Shown: positions 1-8,602 of the stretch, one piece after another
How the letters are laid out: each line of letters opens with the position of its first letter
Position numbering within the stretch: the first letter of the stretch is position 1
Source: an uncultured Eubacteriales bacterium
Lineage (GTDB): Bacteria; Bacillota; Clostridia; Christensenellales; Borkfalkiaceae
Reading direction: 5' to 3'
DNA: 64,000 nucleotides
Assembly (NCBI GenBank): GCA_905209085.1
Contig: CAJLRM010000004.1
Location: forward strand, 186,001 to 250,000
Translations under genes and position numbers: made by a program
The notes under the pieces: generated by a model
Database searches by the model: none
What the model was told of the DNA's origin: nothing
What the model saw: only the letters and a program-made list of their open reading frames with translations

Positions 1-2
1 TC

Positions 3-1094
3 CGCGAGATAGAGCCGGGGGAATATCCCATCTCGGAGATGACGTTCACCGAGGAAAACACCGTGTATTATTTCAAGAAAGGGGCTTATACGATCGACGG
101 CATGGAGATTCCCTCCAATTCCGTGGTGTATTACGAGCCGGGCTGCGTTTTTTCCGTCAAACCTTTGACGTTGGACGAAGCAACGGGCAAGCCCGCCGTC
201 GGGGATATTATTTCCAGCAAGCGCACGGAAAACGTTAAAATACTCGGCCGCGCCGCCTTTGATTTTTCCTACCGCGCGGGCAACGACACTAATTTTCGTT
301 TGGCGTTTTCTTTCGAACTCGTCAAAAATCTTTCCGTTTCGGGGCTGAATTCCGTCAACTCGGCGGGCTGGACGGTCTGTTTCACCAATTGCGAAGACGT
401 TTCCGTGCGCGATCTCATCGTCATCGCTTACAGGACGTATTCGGACGGCGTGATGCTGTCCGACTGCAAGGACGCTTCCGTATCCGGCTGTTTTGTGCGC
501 ACGGGCGACGACGCGATGGAGGTGAAGTCCACTTCTTCGGGAAGCGTCAAAACGGATAACGTCGTATTTGAAAACAACGCGGTATGGACGGATAAAGGAA
601 TTGCCTACGGCGCCGTTTACGAATCCAATCACGATCAGAGAAACGTAATCTGGCGCAACAACAGCGTAGGATTTGCCTTAGCGCAGTGGACGGATCATCT
701 CGGATGCACGACGGTGTGTATGGAGGGAAAATCCGCCGATGTCGTAAACGAGGATCTGCATTTCGAGAATATCGAGATTTATACTTCCTATTGCCCCGTG
801 ACTACGATTGTGCTCCATAACGGGGGGACGGTGCGGAATATTTATTTTAAGAAGATAACGGCAAAATACGTCAGCCTCAATCCGGATATTTTCCGCGGGG
901 CGATAGACCTTATGGTGCGCAACACGGATCGGGGGGACATAGAGGATTTTCAGATCAAGACGCTGTATTTCGACCATATAGAAATCGGCGGGGAAAAACT
1001 GACGAATTCCAATAAAACGGAGATGGTAACGCATAAATTTGCGGACGGTTTCGTTTTCGATTATAAATATATCCGCGTAGACACGCAGCTGTAA
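3..1094 (+). CDS. Right-handed beta-helix (GH28-like) glycosidase-like protein, 5' end outside window
   Basis: Probable secreted carbohydrate-active protein with a pectin-lyase-like parallel beta-helix. The reading frame is open from base 3, and the first residues (EPGEYPISEMTFTEENTVYY) align with the interior of the downstream gene product around its residue 190, so about 190-200 N-terminal residues, including any signal peptide, lie upstream. Many short repeats of the type NVxFENNxV are visible. The segment SDGVML followed by RTGDDAMEVKS resembles the two acidic motifs (NTD and GDD) of family GH28 polygalacturonases. Catalysis on a pectin-type or galactose-containing glycan is an inference; other beta-helix families such as GH110 or GH49 cannot be excluded. 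The next gene starts 27 bp downstream, so they form a tandem pair. The ATG at base 39 is internal and not the real start. Confidence 0.75.
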   Translation, partial: REIEPGEYPISEMTFTEENTVYYFKKGAYTIDGMEIPSNSVVYYEPGCVFSVKPLTLDEATGKPAVGDIISSKRTENVKILGRAAFDFSYRAGNDTNFRLAFSFELVKNLSVSGLNSVNSAGWTVCFTNCEDVSVRDLIVIAYRTYSDGVMLSDCKDASVSGCFVRTGDDAMEVKSTSSGSVKTDNVVFENNAVWTDKGIAYGAVYESNHDQRNVIWRNNSVGFALAQWTDHLGCTTVCMEGKSADVVNEDLHFENIEIYTSYCPVTTIVLHNGGTVRNIYFKKITAKYVSLNPDIFRGAIDLMVRNTDRGDIEDFQIKTLYFDHIEIGGEKLTNSNKTEMVTHKFADGFVFDYKYIRVDTQL

Positions 1095-1121
1095 GAAAGA
1101 AATTCGTAAAAGGAGAAAGAC

Positions 1122-2714
1122 ATGAACAATACGCGCAAACGCTTGGCAGGAATTTTTGCCTGCGCTTTGACGGGAGTTTTGCTGTCGGCGGGCGTGACCG
1201 CCTGCGGCAAAGAAGAAAACTACCGCTCTATTTTCACAACGCCCGAGTATGCCGTCAACGCGCTCTCTTTCGAAGAGATGGACACCTATGAAGGGGAGGT
1301 CAGAAAGGGCAGCGACAGCAATCAGGGCGCGCTCGAAAACGGTATGATTTTATCCCCTTATCTCACCTGTCAGGTCAACGGCAAAGAGGTGGACGTATAC
1401 GCTTCCCGCTGTTCCACGGGCGCCCATTCCTTCTCTTACGTGGACGTCACGGAAGAAAGGGTGGGACTGGATATTCGACTCACGCTCGCCAAGACGCGTC
1501 AAAAGGTGGTGGTTTTGCCCGAAAGTCGCGGCGTGAAAGCGGAAATGACGGGAAAGACGGTTTCGGCGCGGATAGAGGATACGGGAAGTTACTCCTTCGC
1601 GTTCGACGACAAGGAGGACAGAGCCTTTACGCTCATCGTCAGGCGCGCTTCCGATTTTACTCCGCCCGAGGGATATGAAGTGGAGTATTTCGAACCGGGC
1701 GCTTATACCGCCGCGCAGACGACGTTTACGGAAGGAAAAAAGGTGTATTGGTTTAAGGAAGGCAGTTACGCGCTGGACTCTATCTCTCTCCCTTCGGACA
1801 GTATTCTTTATTGCGATTACGCCTATTTTTCCGTGACAAATGCGACCAAAACGTCCGCCTTGAAATCGAACGATTCGAAAAACGTCAAAGTGCTCGGAAA
1901 GAGCGTATTCGATTTCACGGGAATCGATCAGGACGTCGACGGCAAGGGGACGTTTGACTTTTCGGGCGTGCAGGGGTTCGAATTTGAAGGGGTCACTTCG
2001 ATCGGTTCCTGCGGCTGGACGTTTAATTTCAACCGTTGTACGGGCGGACGCATTTCCAATATCGCGGGCTTTGCTTATCGTACGTTCACGGACGGCATCA
2101 TGATCGCCAACAGCTCGGATATGCGGGTTTCGGACAGCTTTATGAGGACGGGCGACGACGCGTTTGAAGTCAAGTCCACGGGGACGGGCGCGTCCTTTGA
2201 CATTGTCTATTCGGATTGTCATGCCTGGAACGACAAGGCGGTGGGCTTCGGCGTGATTTACGAGATGAACTATCCCGTGGAAAACGTGCGCTTTCTCAAT
2301 TGCTCGGTCGGCTTTAATATGCCCGTTTGGGACGTCACCCGCGCCGCCGCTTCCGTCTGTATGTGCGATTATGAAAAGGGACTCACCAATAAAGACATTT
2401 CCTTTGAAAATTTCGAGGTGTATTACTCGCTCTGTCCCATCATCAGTCTTTGTCTGCACAGCGGGACGCTGGAAAACATAACTTTCAAAAATTTTTCTCT
2501 CGCCCGCAGCTATGCGGAATACCCCGTTTACATAAAATTCAACGCCAGCTATCTCGGCGGCGCAAAGCCCACCGAAAAGCGGCTGTGTAAAGTAAAAAGC
2601 GTATATTTCGACGATGTGAAAGTGGAAGGCTCGCCGCTGTCGTCCGAAAACATTTTCGGGGCGGATCTGCCCGATTCGCTCTATCTCGACGGCGAAAAAT
2701 ATCAGGAAAAATAA
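1122..2714 (+). CDS. Beta-helix (GH28-like) glycosidase-like lipoprotein
   Basis: Paralogue of the preceding gene, complete at 530 residues. It begins with a lipoprotein signal: positive residues (RKR at 5-7), a hydrophobic stretch, and VTAC ending at Cys28, so it is probably lipid-anchored on the outer face of the membrane. Residues about 30-200 are a separate N-terminal beta-rich region; the beta-helix follows, with TDG near residue 323 and RTGDDAFEVKS near 342-352 as likely acidic catalytic motifs. An AGGAG site lies 8 bases before the ATG. It sits directly before two ABC sugar permeases and an alpha-galactosidase, so it probably releases oligosaccharides taken up by that transporter. The exact substrate cannot be read from the sequence. 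Confidence 0.8.
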   Translation: MNNTRKRLAGIFACALTGVLLSAGVTACGKEENYRSIFTTPEYAVNALSFEEMDTYEGEVRKGSDSNQGALENGMILSPYLTCQVNGKEVDVYASRCSTGAHSFSYVDVTEERVGLDIRLTLAKTRQKVVVLPESRGVKAEMTGKTVSARIEDTGSYSFAFDDKEDRAFTLIVRRASDFTPPEGYEVEYFEPGAYTAAQTTFTEGKKVYWFKEGSYALDSISLPSDSILYCDYAYFSVTNATKTSALKSNDSKNVKVLGKSVFDFTGIDQDVDGKGTFDFSGVQGFEFEGVTSIGSCGWTFNFNRCTGGRISNIAGFAYRTFTDGIMIANSSDMRVSDSFMRTGDDAFEVKSTGTGASFDIVYSDCHAWNDKAVGFGVIYEMNYPVENVRFLNCSVGFNMPVWDVTRAAASVCMCDYEKGLTNKDISFENFEVYYSLCPIISLCLHSGTLENITFKNFSLARSYAEYPVYIKFNASYLGGAKPTEKRLCKVKSVYFDDVKVEGSPLSSENIFGADLPDSLYLDGEKYQEK

Positions 2715-2727
2715 GAGGCGGAAAATT

Positions 2728-3711
2728 ATGAATAGAGAAATTTCGGTAATCGAAGCGGTTTCTCCCGAAAAACGGAAAACGTGCGGCGGAGGAAACGGAA
2801 AAACGCTGCTGCGCAGGATGCGGCTCAATTGGCAGATTTACGTCATGGCAATCCCTGTGATCGTCTTTTACGTAATATTTTCTTATGTGCCCATGTACGG
2901 CATTGTGCTGGCGTTCAAGGACTATCTTCCCAAAGACGGCATTCTCGGCAGCGTCAACGTCGGGTGGAAACACTTTGAAACGCTTTTTGCAAACCCGTCC
3001 TTTTCCCGGTCGATAAAAAATACGCTGGTCATCAGCGCGTTAAAATTGATTTTCTGCTTTCCTGTGCCCGTCCTGTTCGCGTTGCTTTTAAACGAATTTC
3101 AGCACAGAAAATTCAAGAAGGCGATCCAGACGATGATCTATCTTCCCAATTTCATTTCCTGGGTCATCATCGGCGGATTGGTCCGACAGCTTTTCGCCAC
3201 CTCGGGGGGCATGATCAACAATATCATAACGGCGCTGGGCGGCTCCAACGTTCCCTTTCTCACAAAATCCTCTTATTTTTATCCGCTGCTCCTTTTCTGC
3301 GAGATATGGCACAGCGCGGGGTGGGGAACGATCATTTACATAGCCGCGCTCTCGGGCGTCGATCCTACCCTTTACGAAGCCGCGCGCATCGACGGCGCCA
3401 AGCGTTTCCGACTGATGTGGAATATCTCCGTTCCCACCATTTTGCCGGTCGTGGTCGTGATGCTTCTCTTACAGATCGGCGGCATGATGAACGCGGGCTT
3501 CGATTCGATATTCAATTTATATAACAAGACGGTTTACGACGTGGCGGATATTATCGATACGCTCGTCTATCGGCTGGGGCTGAGCGAGAATAATTACGAA
3601 CTTTCGACGGCGCTCGGGCTTTTCAAAAACGTCATCAACTTTGTCCTGATCATGGGCGCCAATCTGTTGGCAAAGAAGATAAGCGGATACAGTATGTATT
3701 CGTTCGACTGA
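2728..3711 (+). CDS. Sugar ABC transporter permease (LplB-like)
   Basis: Integral membrane permease of the carbohydrate CUT1 family, 327 residues. After about 30 cytoplasmic residues come six predicted membrane segments, the first around YVMAIPVIVFYVIFSYVPMY. The EAA loop that contacts the ATPase is visible as EAARIDGAKRFRLMW near residue 215. The PMYGIVLAFKDY stretch is typical of the LplB/YtcP group that imports complex oligosaccharides. It starts 13 bp after the lipoprotein gene and is followed 12 bp later by its partner permease. No solute-binding protein or ATPase gene is in the window; the binding protein is probably upstream and the ATPase may be a shared MsmX-type one elsewhere. That last point is family knowledge, not seen here. 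Confidence 0.9.
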   Translation: MNREISVIEAVSPEKRKTCGGGNGKTLLRRMRLNWQIYVMAIPVIVFYVIFSYVPMYGIVLAFKDYLPKDGILGSVNVGWKHFETLFANPSFSRSIKNTLVISALKLIFCFPVPVLFALLLNEFQHRKFKKAIQTMIYLPNFISWVIIGGLVRQLFATSGGMINNIITALGGSNVPFLTKSSYFYPLLLFCEIWHSAGWGTIIYIAALSGVDPTLYEAARIDGAKRFRLMWNISVPTILPVVVVMLLLQIGGMMNAGFDSIFNLYNKTVYDVADIIDTLVYRLGLSENNYELSTALGLFKNVINFVLIMGANLLAKKISGYSMYSFD

Positions 3712-3723
3712 GGAGGAAAGAAT

Positions 3724-4659
3724 ATGGATAAATCGAAAAGCGAACTGTATACGGCGACGCTGGATAAGGAGGGCAAAATCGTCTGGGTGAAGAAGAAAAA
3801 CTCGATGGGGGCGTTCGATTATTTCAATTACGCGTTTTTTATCCTTTTCGGCGTGATTTGTCTTTTTCCCGTCGTTTACGAGGTGCTGCTTTCCTTTGCT
3901 TCGCGCGCGGATTATCTGCACTTCAAAATCATCGTCTTTCCCGCGCATTTCAATCTGGAAGCCTATAAAAGCATCTTTTTTCAAGGTCAGGTGGGCAGAT
4001 CTTTTCTCATCTCGGTGGGACTCACCGTGGGCGGTACGCTGTATAGCATGATTCTCACCAGCCTCGGCGCGTATATTTTTACGCGCAAACAGGTACCGGG
4101 CATGAAAATTCTCTTTACGTTCGTCATTTTCACGATGTTTTTCGGCGGCGGCCTGATTCCCTTCTATTTCGTCTGCAAGGACATTTTCGGCACCGATAAT
4201 CTTTGGGTGCTCGTGCTGCCCTTCGGGATCAATACCTTTAACATGATCGTACTTCGCAATTTCTTTTCTCAGGTACCCGAAAGCATCATCGAATCCTGCC
4301 GGCTCGACGGGGCGAGCGAATTTACCATTCTCCTTCTCTTCGTCATTCCTCTTTCCAAGGCGGGGCTTGCCACGGTGATTCTCTTTTACGTGGTCGGCAA
4401 ATGGGACGATTGGTATTGGCCGATGATATTCCTCACCAAGAACACCCATCTTTCGCCCTTGGCCTTGGAACTTCGCAACGTGCTCACCATGGGCGTGGAC
4501 AGACCGATAGAGGACGGGGAGATCGATTGGACGCAGATTTTCTCGGAAGGCAGGAACGCGGCGATGATCTGCATTTCCCTGCTCCCCATTTTATGTATAT
4601 ATCCTTTTTTGCAGAAATACTTTACCAAGGGCGTCATGATCGGCGGCGTAAAAGCTTAA
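3724..4659 (+). CDS. Sugar ABC transporter permease (LplC/YtcP-like)
   Basis: Second membrane permease of the same importer, 311 residues. Six hydrophobic segments are visible, beginning with FDYFNYAFFILFGVICLFPV. The EAA-type loop is ESCRLDGASEFTILL near residue 198, and the C-terminus (YFTKGVMIGGVKA) is the standard ending of this subfamily. An extended N-terminus of about 30 hydrophilic residues precedes the first helix. A GAGGAGGAAAG ribosome site lies just upstream of the ATG. With the LplB-like protein it would form the heterodimeric channel. Nothing is broken or truncated. Confidence 0.9.
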   Translation: MDKSKSELYTATLDKEGKIVWVKKKNSMGAFDYFNYAFFILFGVICLFPVVYEVLLSFASRADYLHFKIIVFPAHFNLEAYKSIFFQGQVGRSFLISVGLTVGGTLYSMILTSLGAYIFTRKQVPGMKILFTFVIFTMFFGGGLIPFYFVCKDIFGTDNLWVLVLPFGINTFNMIVLRNFFSQVPESIIESCRLDGASEFTILLLFVIPLSKAGLATVILFYVVGKWDDWYWPMIFLTKNTHLSPLALELRNVLTMGVDRPIEDGEIDWTQIFSEGRNAAMICISLLPILCIYPFLQKYFTKGVMIGGVKA

Positions 4660-4689
4660 TTAAAAATCAATATAAGGAAGTAAACAGAT

Positions 4690-6003
4690 ATGATAAAAAT
4701 CACGATTCTCGGCGCGGGCAGCGTCGTATTCACAAAAAACGTTCTCGGCGACTGTATTCTCACGCCGGAGCTGGGACCCATTCATCTCGCTCTGCACGAT
4801 ATCGACCCCGTGCGACTCCAAGACGCCGAGAAAATGCTGGAAAACATCAATAAAAATTACGGCGGCAAGGCGGAGATCACTTCCCATTCCGATCGCAAAG
4901 AAGCGCTGCGCGGCGCCGATTTCGTCATCAATACCGTGCAGATAGGCGGTTATGAACCCTGTACAGTCACCGATTTTGAAGTGCCTAAGAAATACGGGCT
5001 TCGTCAGACGATTGCGGACACGCTGGGCATCGGCGGCATTTTCCGCGCGCTGAGGACGATTCCTTTCCTCGAAGAGGTCGCTGAGGACTTTCATCAGGTC
5101 TGCCCGCACGCGATGTTTTTAAATTATACCAATCCCATGGCGATGTTGACGGGATATATGCAGAAATATCTGGGTCTTAATAACTCCATCGGGCTTTGTC
5201 ACAGCGTACAGGCGTGTGTAAAGGGACTGTTTAATTCCATCGGCATGGAGGAATACATAGGCAACTGCAAATGGGAAATCGCGGGAATCAATCACCAGGC
5301 CTGGCTCACCCGTATTGTCGATGGGAAGGATAACGATCTGTATCCCGAAATCAAAAGGCGCTCTTTGTCGGGCGAATATGCGGAAAAAATGGAGTGGGAT
5401 CTCGTCCGTCACGACGTCATGCACCGATTCGGCTATTACAATACGGAATCCAGCGAACACACTTCGGAATATACTCCCTATTATATCAAGTCCAAATATC
5501 CCCAGCTCATCGAGCGTTTTAAGATTCCCCTCGACGAATATCCCCGCCGCTGCCGCGAACAGATAGAAAAATGGCGGAAGATGCGCGAGGATCTTGTCAA
5601 ACACGATGTGGAACATAAAAAGAGCGAGGAATTCGGCTCCTATATCATCAACTCCGTCGTCAATAACGTTCCGCTCCGCGTCCACGGCAACGTTTTGAAT
5701 AAGGGATTCATCACCAATCTTCCCGCCGACGCCTGCGTGGAGGTCGCCTGCCTTATCGACAGACAGGGGATTCATCCCACTTACTTCGGCGCTCTGCCCG
5801 AACAATGCGCGGCGCTCAACCGAACGAATATCAACGTACAGAATATGACGATAGAAGCCGCGAAAGCGCGTAAAAAGGAGCTTGTCTATATGGCGGCGTA
5901 TCTCGATCCCCACACGGCGGCGGAGCTTTCCCTGGACGATATCAAGAGCCTCTGCGACGATCTGTTCGAGGCGCACGGCAAATGGATTCCGCAGTATCGC
6001 TGA
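4690..6003 (+). CDS. melA: Alpha-galactosidase, glycoside hydrolase family 4
   Basis: Cytoplasmic NAD(+)- and Mn(2+)-dependent GH4 enzyme that removes alpha-galactosyl residues from imported oligosaccharides by a redox-elimination mechanism. The 437-residue length is normal. The N-terminal Rossmann motif ITILGAGSVVFTKN binds NAD. The stretches QIGGYEPCTVTDFEV, IADTLGIGGIFRALRTIP, NYTNPMAM and GLCHSVQ match the E. coli MelA type closely; the Cys of GLCHSVQ and the His of GINHQAW are the metal-site residues. ESSEHTSEYTPYYIK and MDPHTAA-like AAYLDPHTAAELS near the C-terminus are also family hallmarks. It lies 30 bp after the permeases with an AAGGAAG ribosome site. This makes alpha-galactosides the best guess for the locus substrate. 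Confidence 0.93.
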   Translation: MIKITILGAGSVVFTKNVLGDCILTPELGPIHLALHDIDPVRLQDAEKMLENINKNYGGKAEITSHSDRKEALRGADFVINTVQIGGYEPCTVTDFEVPKKYGLRQTIADTLGIGGIFRALRTIPFLEEVAEDFHQVCPHAMFLNYTNPMAMLTGYMQKYLGLNNSIGLCHSVQACVKGLFNSIGMEEYIGNCKWEIAGINHQAWLTRIVDGKDNDLYPEIKRRSLSGEYAEKMEWDLVRHDVMHRFGYYNTESSEHTSEYTPYYIKSKYPQLIERFKIPLDEYPRRCREQIEKWRKMREDLVKHDVEHKKSEEFGSYIINSVVNNVPLRVHGNVLNKGFITNLPADACVEVACLIDRQGIHPTYFGALPEQCAALNRTNINVQNMTIEAAKARKKELVYMAAYLDPHTAAELSLDDIKSLCDDLFEAHGKWIPQYR

Positions 6004-6141
6004 TACAAAGATACCGATACCCGAAGGAAAGACTCGGGGCAGCGGGAAACGGCAGGGACGAAAATAATTTTCGTTCACACTGATTAAAAAAATCGCATAG
6101 AGCCGGCGAAACGCTTTTTTAGCCGACTCAGGAGAGGAAAA

Positions 6142-8091
6142 ATGAAAAAGAAAAAAGCATCCGCGCTTTTTTGCGCGATTGTATTCCTTTTTTGCGCCTT
6201 TGGCTTTTCGGGCTTTTCCGTCGGGTCCGCGAGGGCGGAGGCCGCGACGGACAACAGACTGGTGAAGACCTACCAATCTTCTTCGAGGATACAGAACGAA
6301 CCTACCGTCGTTTGCGACGTGACGGACAAGGCGACTTTGGAAAAACTCACCGCGCAGGACGAACGGCCTTCCAACGCCATTCTGCGTTTCGACGCAAATG
6401 CGGACATCAAAGGTGCAAAGGGGGAGGTGCTCGGCAGTTTTTCCGAGGTGTTCGCCTCTTTGAATAAAACGATCATCCCCGTGCTCTGTCTTGCGGACGA
6501 GGCTGCGGCGGACGCGGCGATAAAATTTTTAAAAGAGGAGATCGATATTCTCGATCTCGCCGTCATGTCGGAGGATCCCCTTCTCGTCAGGAAGGTGAAG
6601 GAACAGAACGGTAAAATACGGGGCATCGTTTCGTATCCCGCCGGGCGGGAACTTTACGATATCGTCAGGACGACGAACAAAAATTACGCAAACGTAGCGG
6701 TGATCCCGCAGAGTATGGCGACGCAGGAAAACGTCCGCTATATTCACGCCCGTTTTAAAACGGTATGGGTGAGGGCGGACGGCAGTGAAAAAAAGGACCT
6801 GTACGATTGCGTCGGCAGCGGGGCGTATGGGATAATTTCTTCCGATTTTCACGCGGTCTATAACGTCTTAAACGAATATTGGAAAGGTCTTTCCCGAATG
6901 CCTTTCAACGTGGCGCACCGCGGACTTCCCAATGAGTGCAACGAAAATTCCGTCAGCGGGATAGAGGCGGCGGCGAAGCACGGCGCCACGCACGTAGAAC
7001 TCGACGGATATCTTACGACGGACGGCGAAATCGTACTTATGCACGACGACAGTATCGATCGCACGACGACGGGCAGCGGAAAAGTGGAGAGTATGTCCCT
7101 GGCGGAAATTCGCCGCTATAAGCTCTCGCAGTTTAAGCCCGAGGAGGAGATTCCCACCCTCGACGACGCGATTCGCACCTTAAAACAAACGGACGTCGTG
7201 CTGATATTGGAAATCAAGTCGTCGAAAAAAGAAATCGTCGATATATTGAAAAGGAAGCTGGAAGAGTACGACTTTTGGCGGCAGACGGTCGTCATCTCCT
7301 TCAATCCCTCTATTTTGTCGAAAATGAAAGACTCGCTTCCCGAAGTGCCCACGGCGAATCTCAATGCGGCAAGCGCGTCGTCGTTTGTTTCCGTTCTCAA
7401 TTGGATGGGAGCATACAATACGGGCATAGACACGCCTTCCACTTCGGATATTTCCTTCAACGAGGCCACTTTGAGAGATCGGGGAATTGTCGGCTGGTAC
7501 TGGACGTATTCGGATTTTGCGGGTATCAACGGAGCGGCGGCGAGGGGATTCGTAGGCGTTACGAACAACGACGCTTCTTCCTATGAAAATATGCCCATGT
7601 ATGTTTCGGCCCCTGAATTCTGCGCGGCGGCTCTTACGGAAGAAGCCGAACTTCCCGTCGTCGTCACGGAGTATTCGGGGCAAAAAAGGGAAGAAACGGG
7701 AATCGTGTTTTCCTTCGAGGATAGGGGAAAATATTATTCCGCCGTAGCGGCATATAAAAACAAATCCATGACGCACTATCTGTATACCCAAACTTTCAAA
7801 GTCTATAAAGAGGGCGCCGTTTCGCCCGTAAGACTCAACGAAAGAATAGACGCCCTTTCTTCCCGACTCGACAAAAACAGCGGCGGGGAGATAGAGGAAC
7901 TGAAAAGATTGTTGTCCCTTCTGACCGACGAAGATCAAAGTTCGCTCGGTACGGATGAAAAGCTCGCGCTGCTCGAACAAAAGTTTACCGAACTTCAAAA
8001 AAACGAGGGCAGAGGCTGTAAAAGCTCCCTGCCGATGAGCTTGTCCGTTTTCCCCGCGCTTTTGCTTTTTCGCAAGAAAAAACGTCCCTGA
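6142..8091 (+). CDS. Secreted glycerophosphodiester phosphodiesterase-domain protein with C-terminal anchor
   Basis: A 649-residue exported protein. Residues 1-35 form a signal peptide (KKKK, then a hydrophobic run ending near SARAEA). A glycerophosphodiester phosphodiesterase (GDPD) barrel starts near residue 258 with HRGLPNECNENS, followed by VELDGYLTTDGEIVLMHDDS, which supplies the HRxxxxxENS, ExD and HD active-site elements. The first 250 residues look like another barrel-like half without the catalytic motifs. The C-terminus reads GCKSSLPMSL, then a hydrophobic stretch, then FRKKKRP, which resembles a short Gly-Cys sorting or anchor tail. A GGAGAGG site precedes the ATG. Gap to melA is 138 bp, so co-transcription is possible. 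Substrates might be glycerophosphodiesters or teichoic-acid-like polymers; this is inference. Confidence 0.85.
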   Translation: MKKKKASALFCAIVFLFCAFGFSGFSVGSARAEAATDNRLVKTYQSSSRIQNEPTVVCDVTDKATLEKLTAQDERPSNAILRFDANADIKGAKGEVLGSFSEVFASLNKTIIPVLCLADEAAADAAIKFLKEEIDILDLAVMSEDPLLVRKVKEQNGKIRGIVSYPAGRELYDIVRTTNKNYANVAVIPQSMATQENVRYIHARFKTVWVRADGSEKKDLYDCVGSGAYGIISSDFHAVYNVLNEYWKGLSRMPFNVAHRGLPNECNENSVSGIEAAAKHGATHVELDGYLTTDGEIVLMHDDSIDRTTTGSGKVESMSLAEIRRYKLSQFKPEEEIPTLDDAIRTLKQTDVVLILEIKSSKKEIVDILKRKLEEYDFWRQTVVISFNPSILSKMKDSLPEVPTANLNAASASSFVSVLNWMGAYNTGIDTPSTSDISFNEATLRDRGIVGWYWTYSDFAGINGAAARGFVGVTNNDASSYENMPMYVSAPEFCAAALTEEAELPVVVTEYSGQKREETGIVFSFEDRGKYYSAVAAYKNKSMTHYLYTQTFKVYKEGAVSPVRLNERIDALSSRLDKNSGGEIEELKRLLSLLTDEDQSSLGTDEKLALLEQKFTELQKNEGRGCKSSLPMSLSVFPALLLFRKKKRP

Positions 8092-8155
8092 ACAAAGGAA
8101 TGAAAGCGCGGAAAGATCAGAAGAGAAGCGGATAATCGCTGAAAATAGTTATGAA

Positions 8156-8184
8156 AAGACACTTCGCCTTGCGCGGAGTGTCTT
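8156..8184 (+). terminator. Hairpin after the glycan locus
   Basis: AAGACACTTCGC and GCGGAGTGTCTT form a 12-bp stem (one G-T pair) with a 5-base loop, 64 bp after the GDPD stop codon. The U-tract on the plus strand is weak. Confidence 0.5.
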
Positions 8185-8243
8185 TAAAATATAAACAGAG
8201 TTTATAGTAGAGAATTTCTGTCTTTAAAGGTTAACGCGAAACA

Positions 8244-8292
8244 AAAAACAGGAGGATTCAACGGGACGGATACGCCTGTTTTTGTGTTTTTT
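8244..8292 (+). terminator. Rho-independent terminator
   Basis: AAAAACAGG and CCTGTTTTT pair across a 22-base loop and are followed by TGTGTTTTTT. It lies between the GDPD gene and the citrate synthase promoter and probably ends the glycan transcript. Confidence 0.5.
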
Positions 8293-8369
8293 ATAAACAA
8301 TCCGGCAAAAAAAGTCGATAAAAAATGCCGATATGAAATAATTATTTTTTATATGGGGAGAAATCCTGT

Positions 8370-8398
8370 TTGACTTTTTCGGCAAAATGATTTAAAAT
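8370..8398 (+). promoter_or_regulatory. SigA-type promoter for citrate synthase
   Basis: TTGACT at 8370-8375 and TAAAAT at 8393-8398 are 17 bp apart. The predicted start near 8405 gives a leader of about 200 nt, containing a possible hairpin (TTTTCG around 8440 with CGAAAA around 8470). The rest of the 511-bp gap 8092-8602 shows no gene. Confidence 0.6.
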
Positions 8399-8602
8399 AG
8401 GAATAAGAGGATAGGATAGAAACTAAAAAACAGATAGCGCGGATTTTTCGTCGGAGCTTTCGTTCGGAGCGAAAATTCTCACGCTTTCATTTTTTATATC
8501 CGGCGAGGTGGCATAAAGGGAAAGAATCGGACAATAAAAAATTTCGTCTGCACGGATTGCAGGCGAGCACGGTAAAAAAACAGACAACAAGGAGGTATAG
8601 AC

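Noticed and set aside
1350..2828. A 492-codon open frame on the minus strand opposite the beta-helix lipoprotein
   Set aside because: Shadow frame with Arg/His-rich translation; the plus-strand gene has a signal peptide and a close paralogue.
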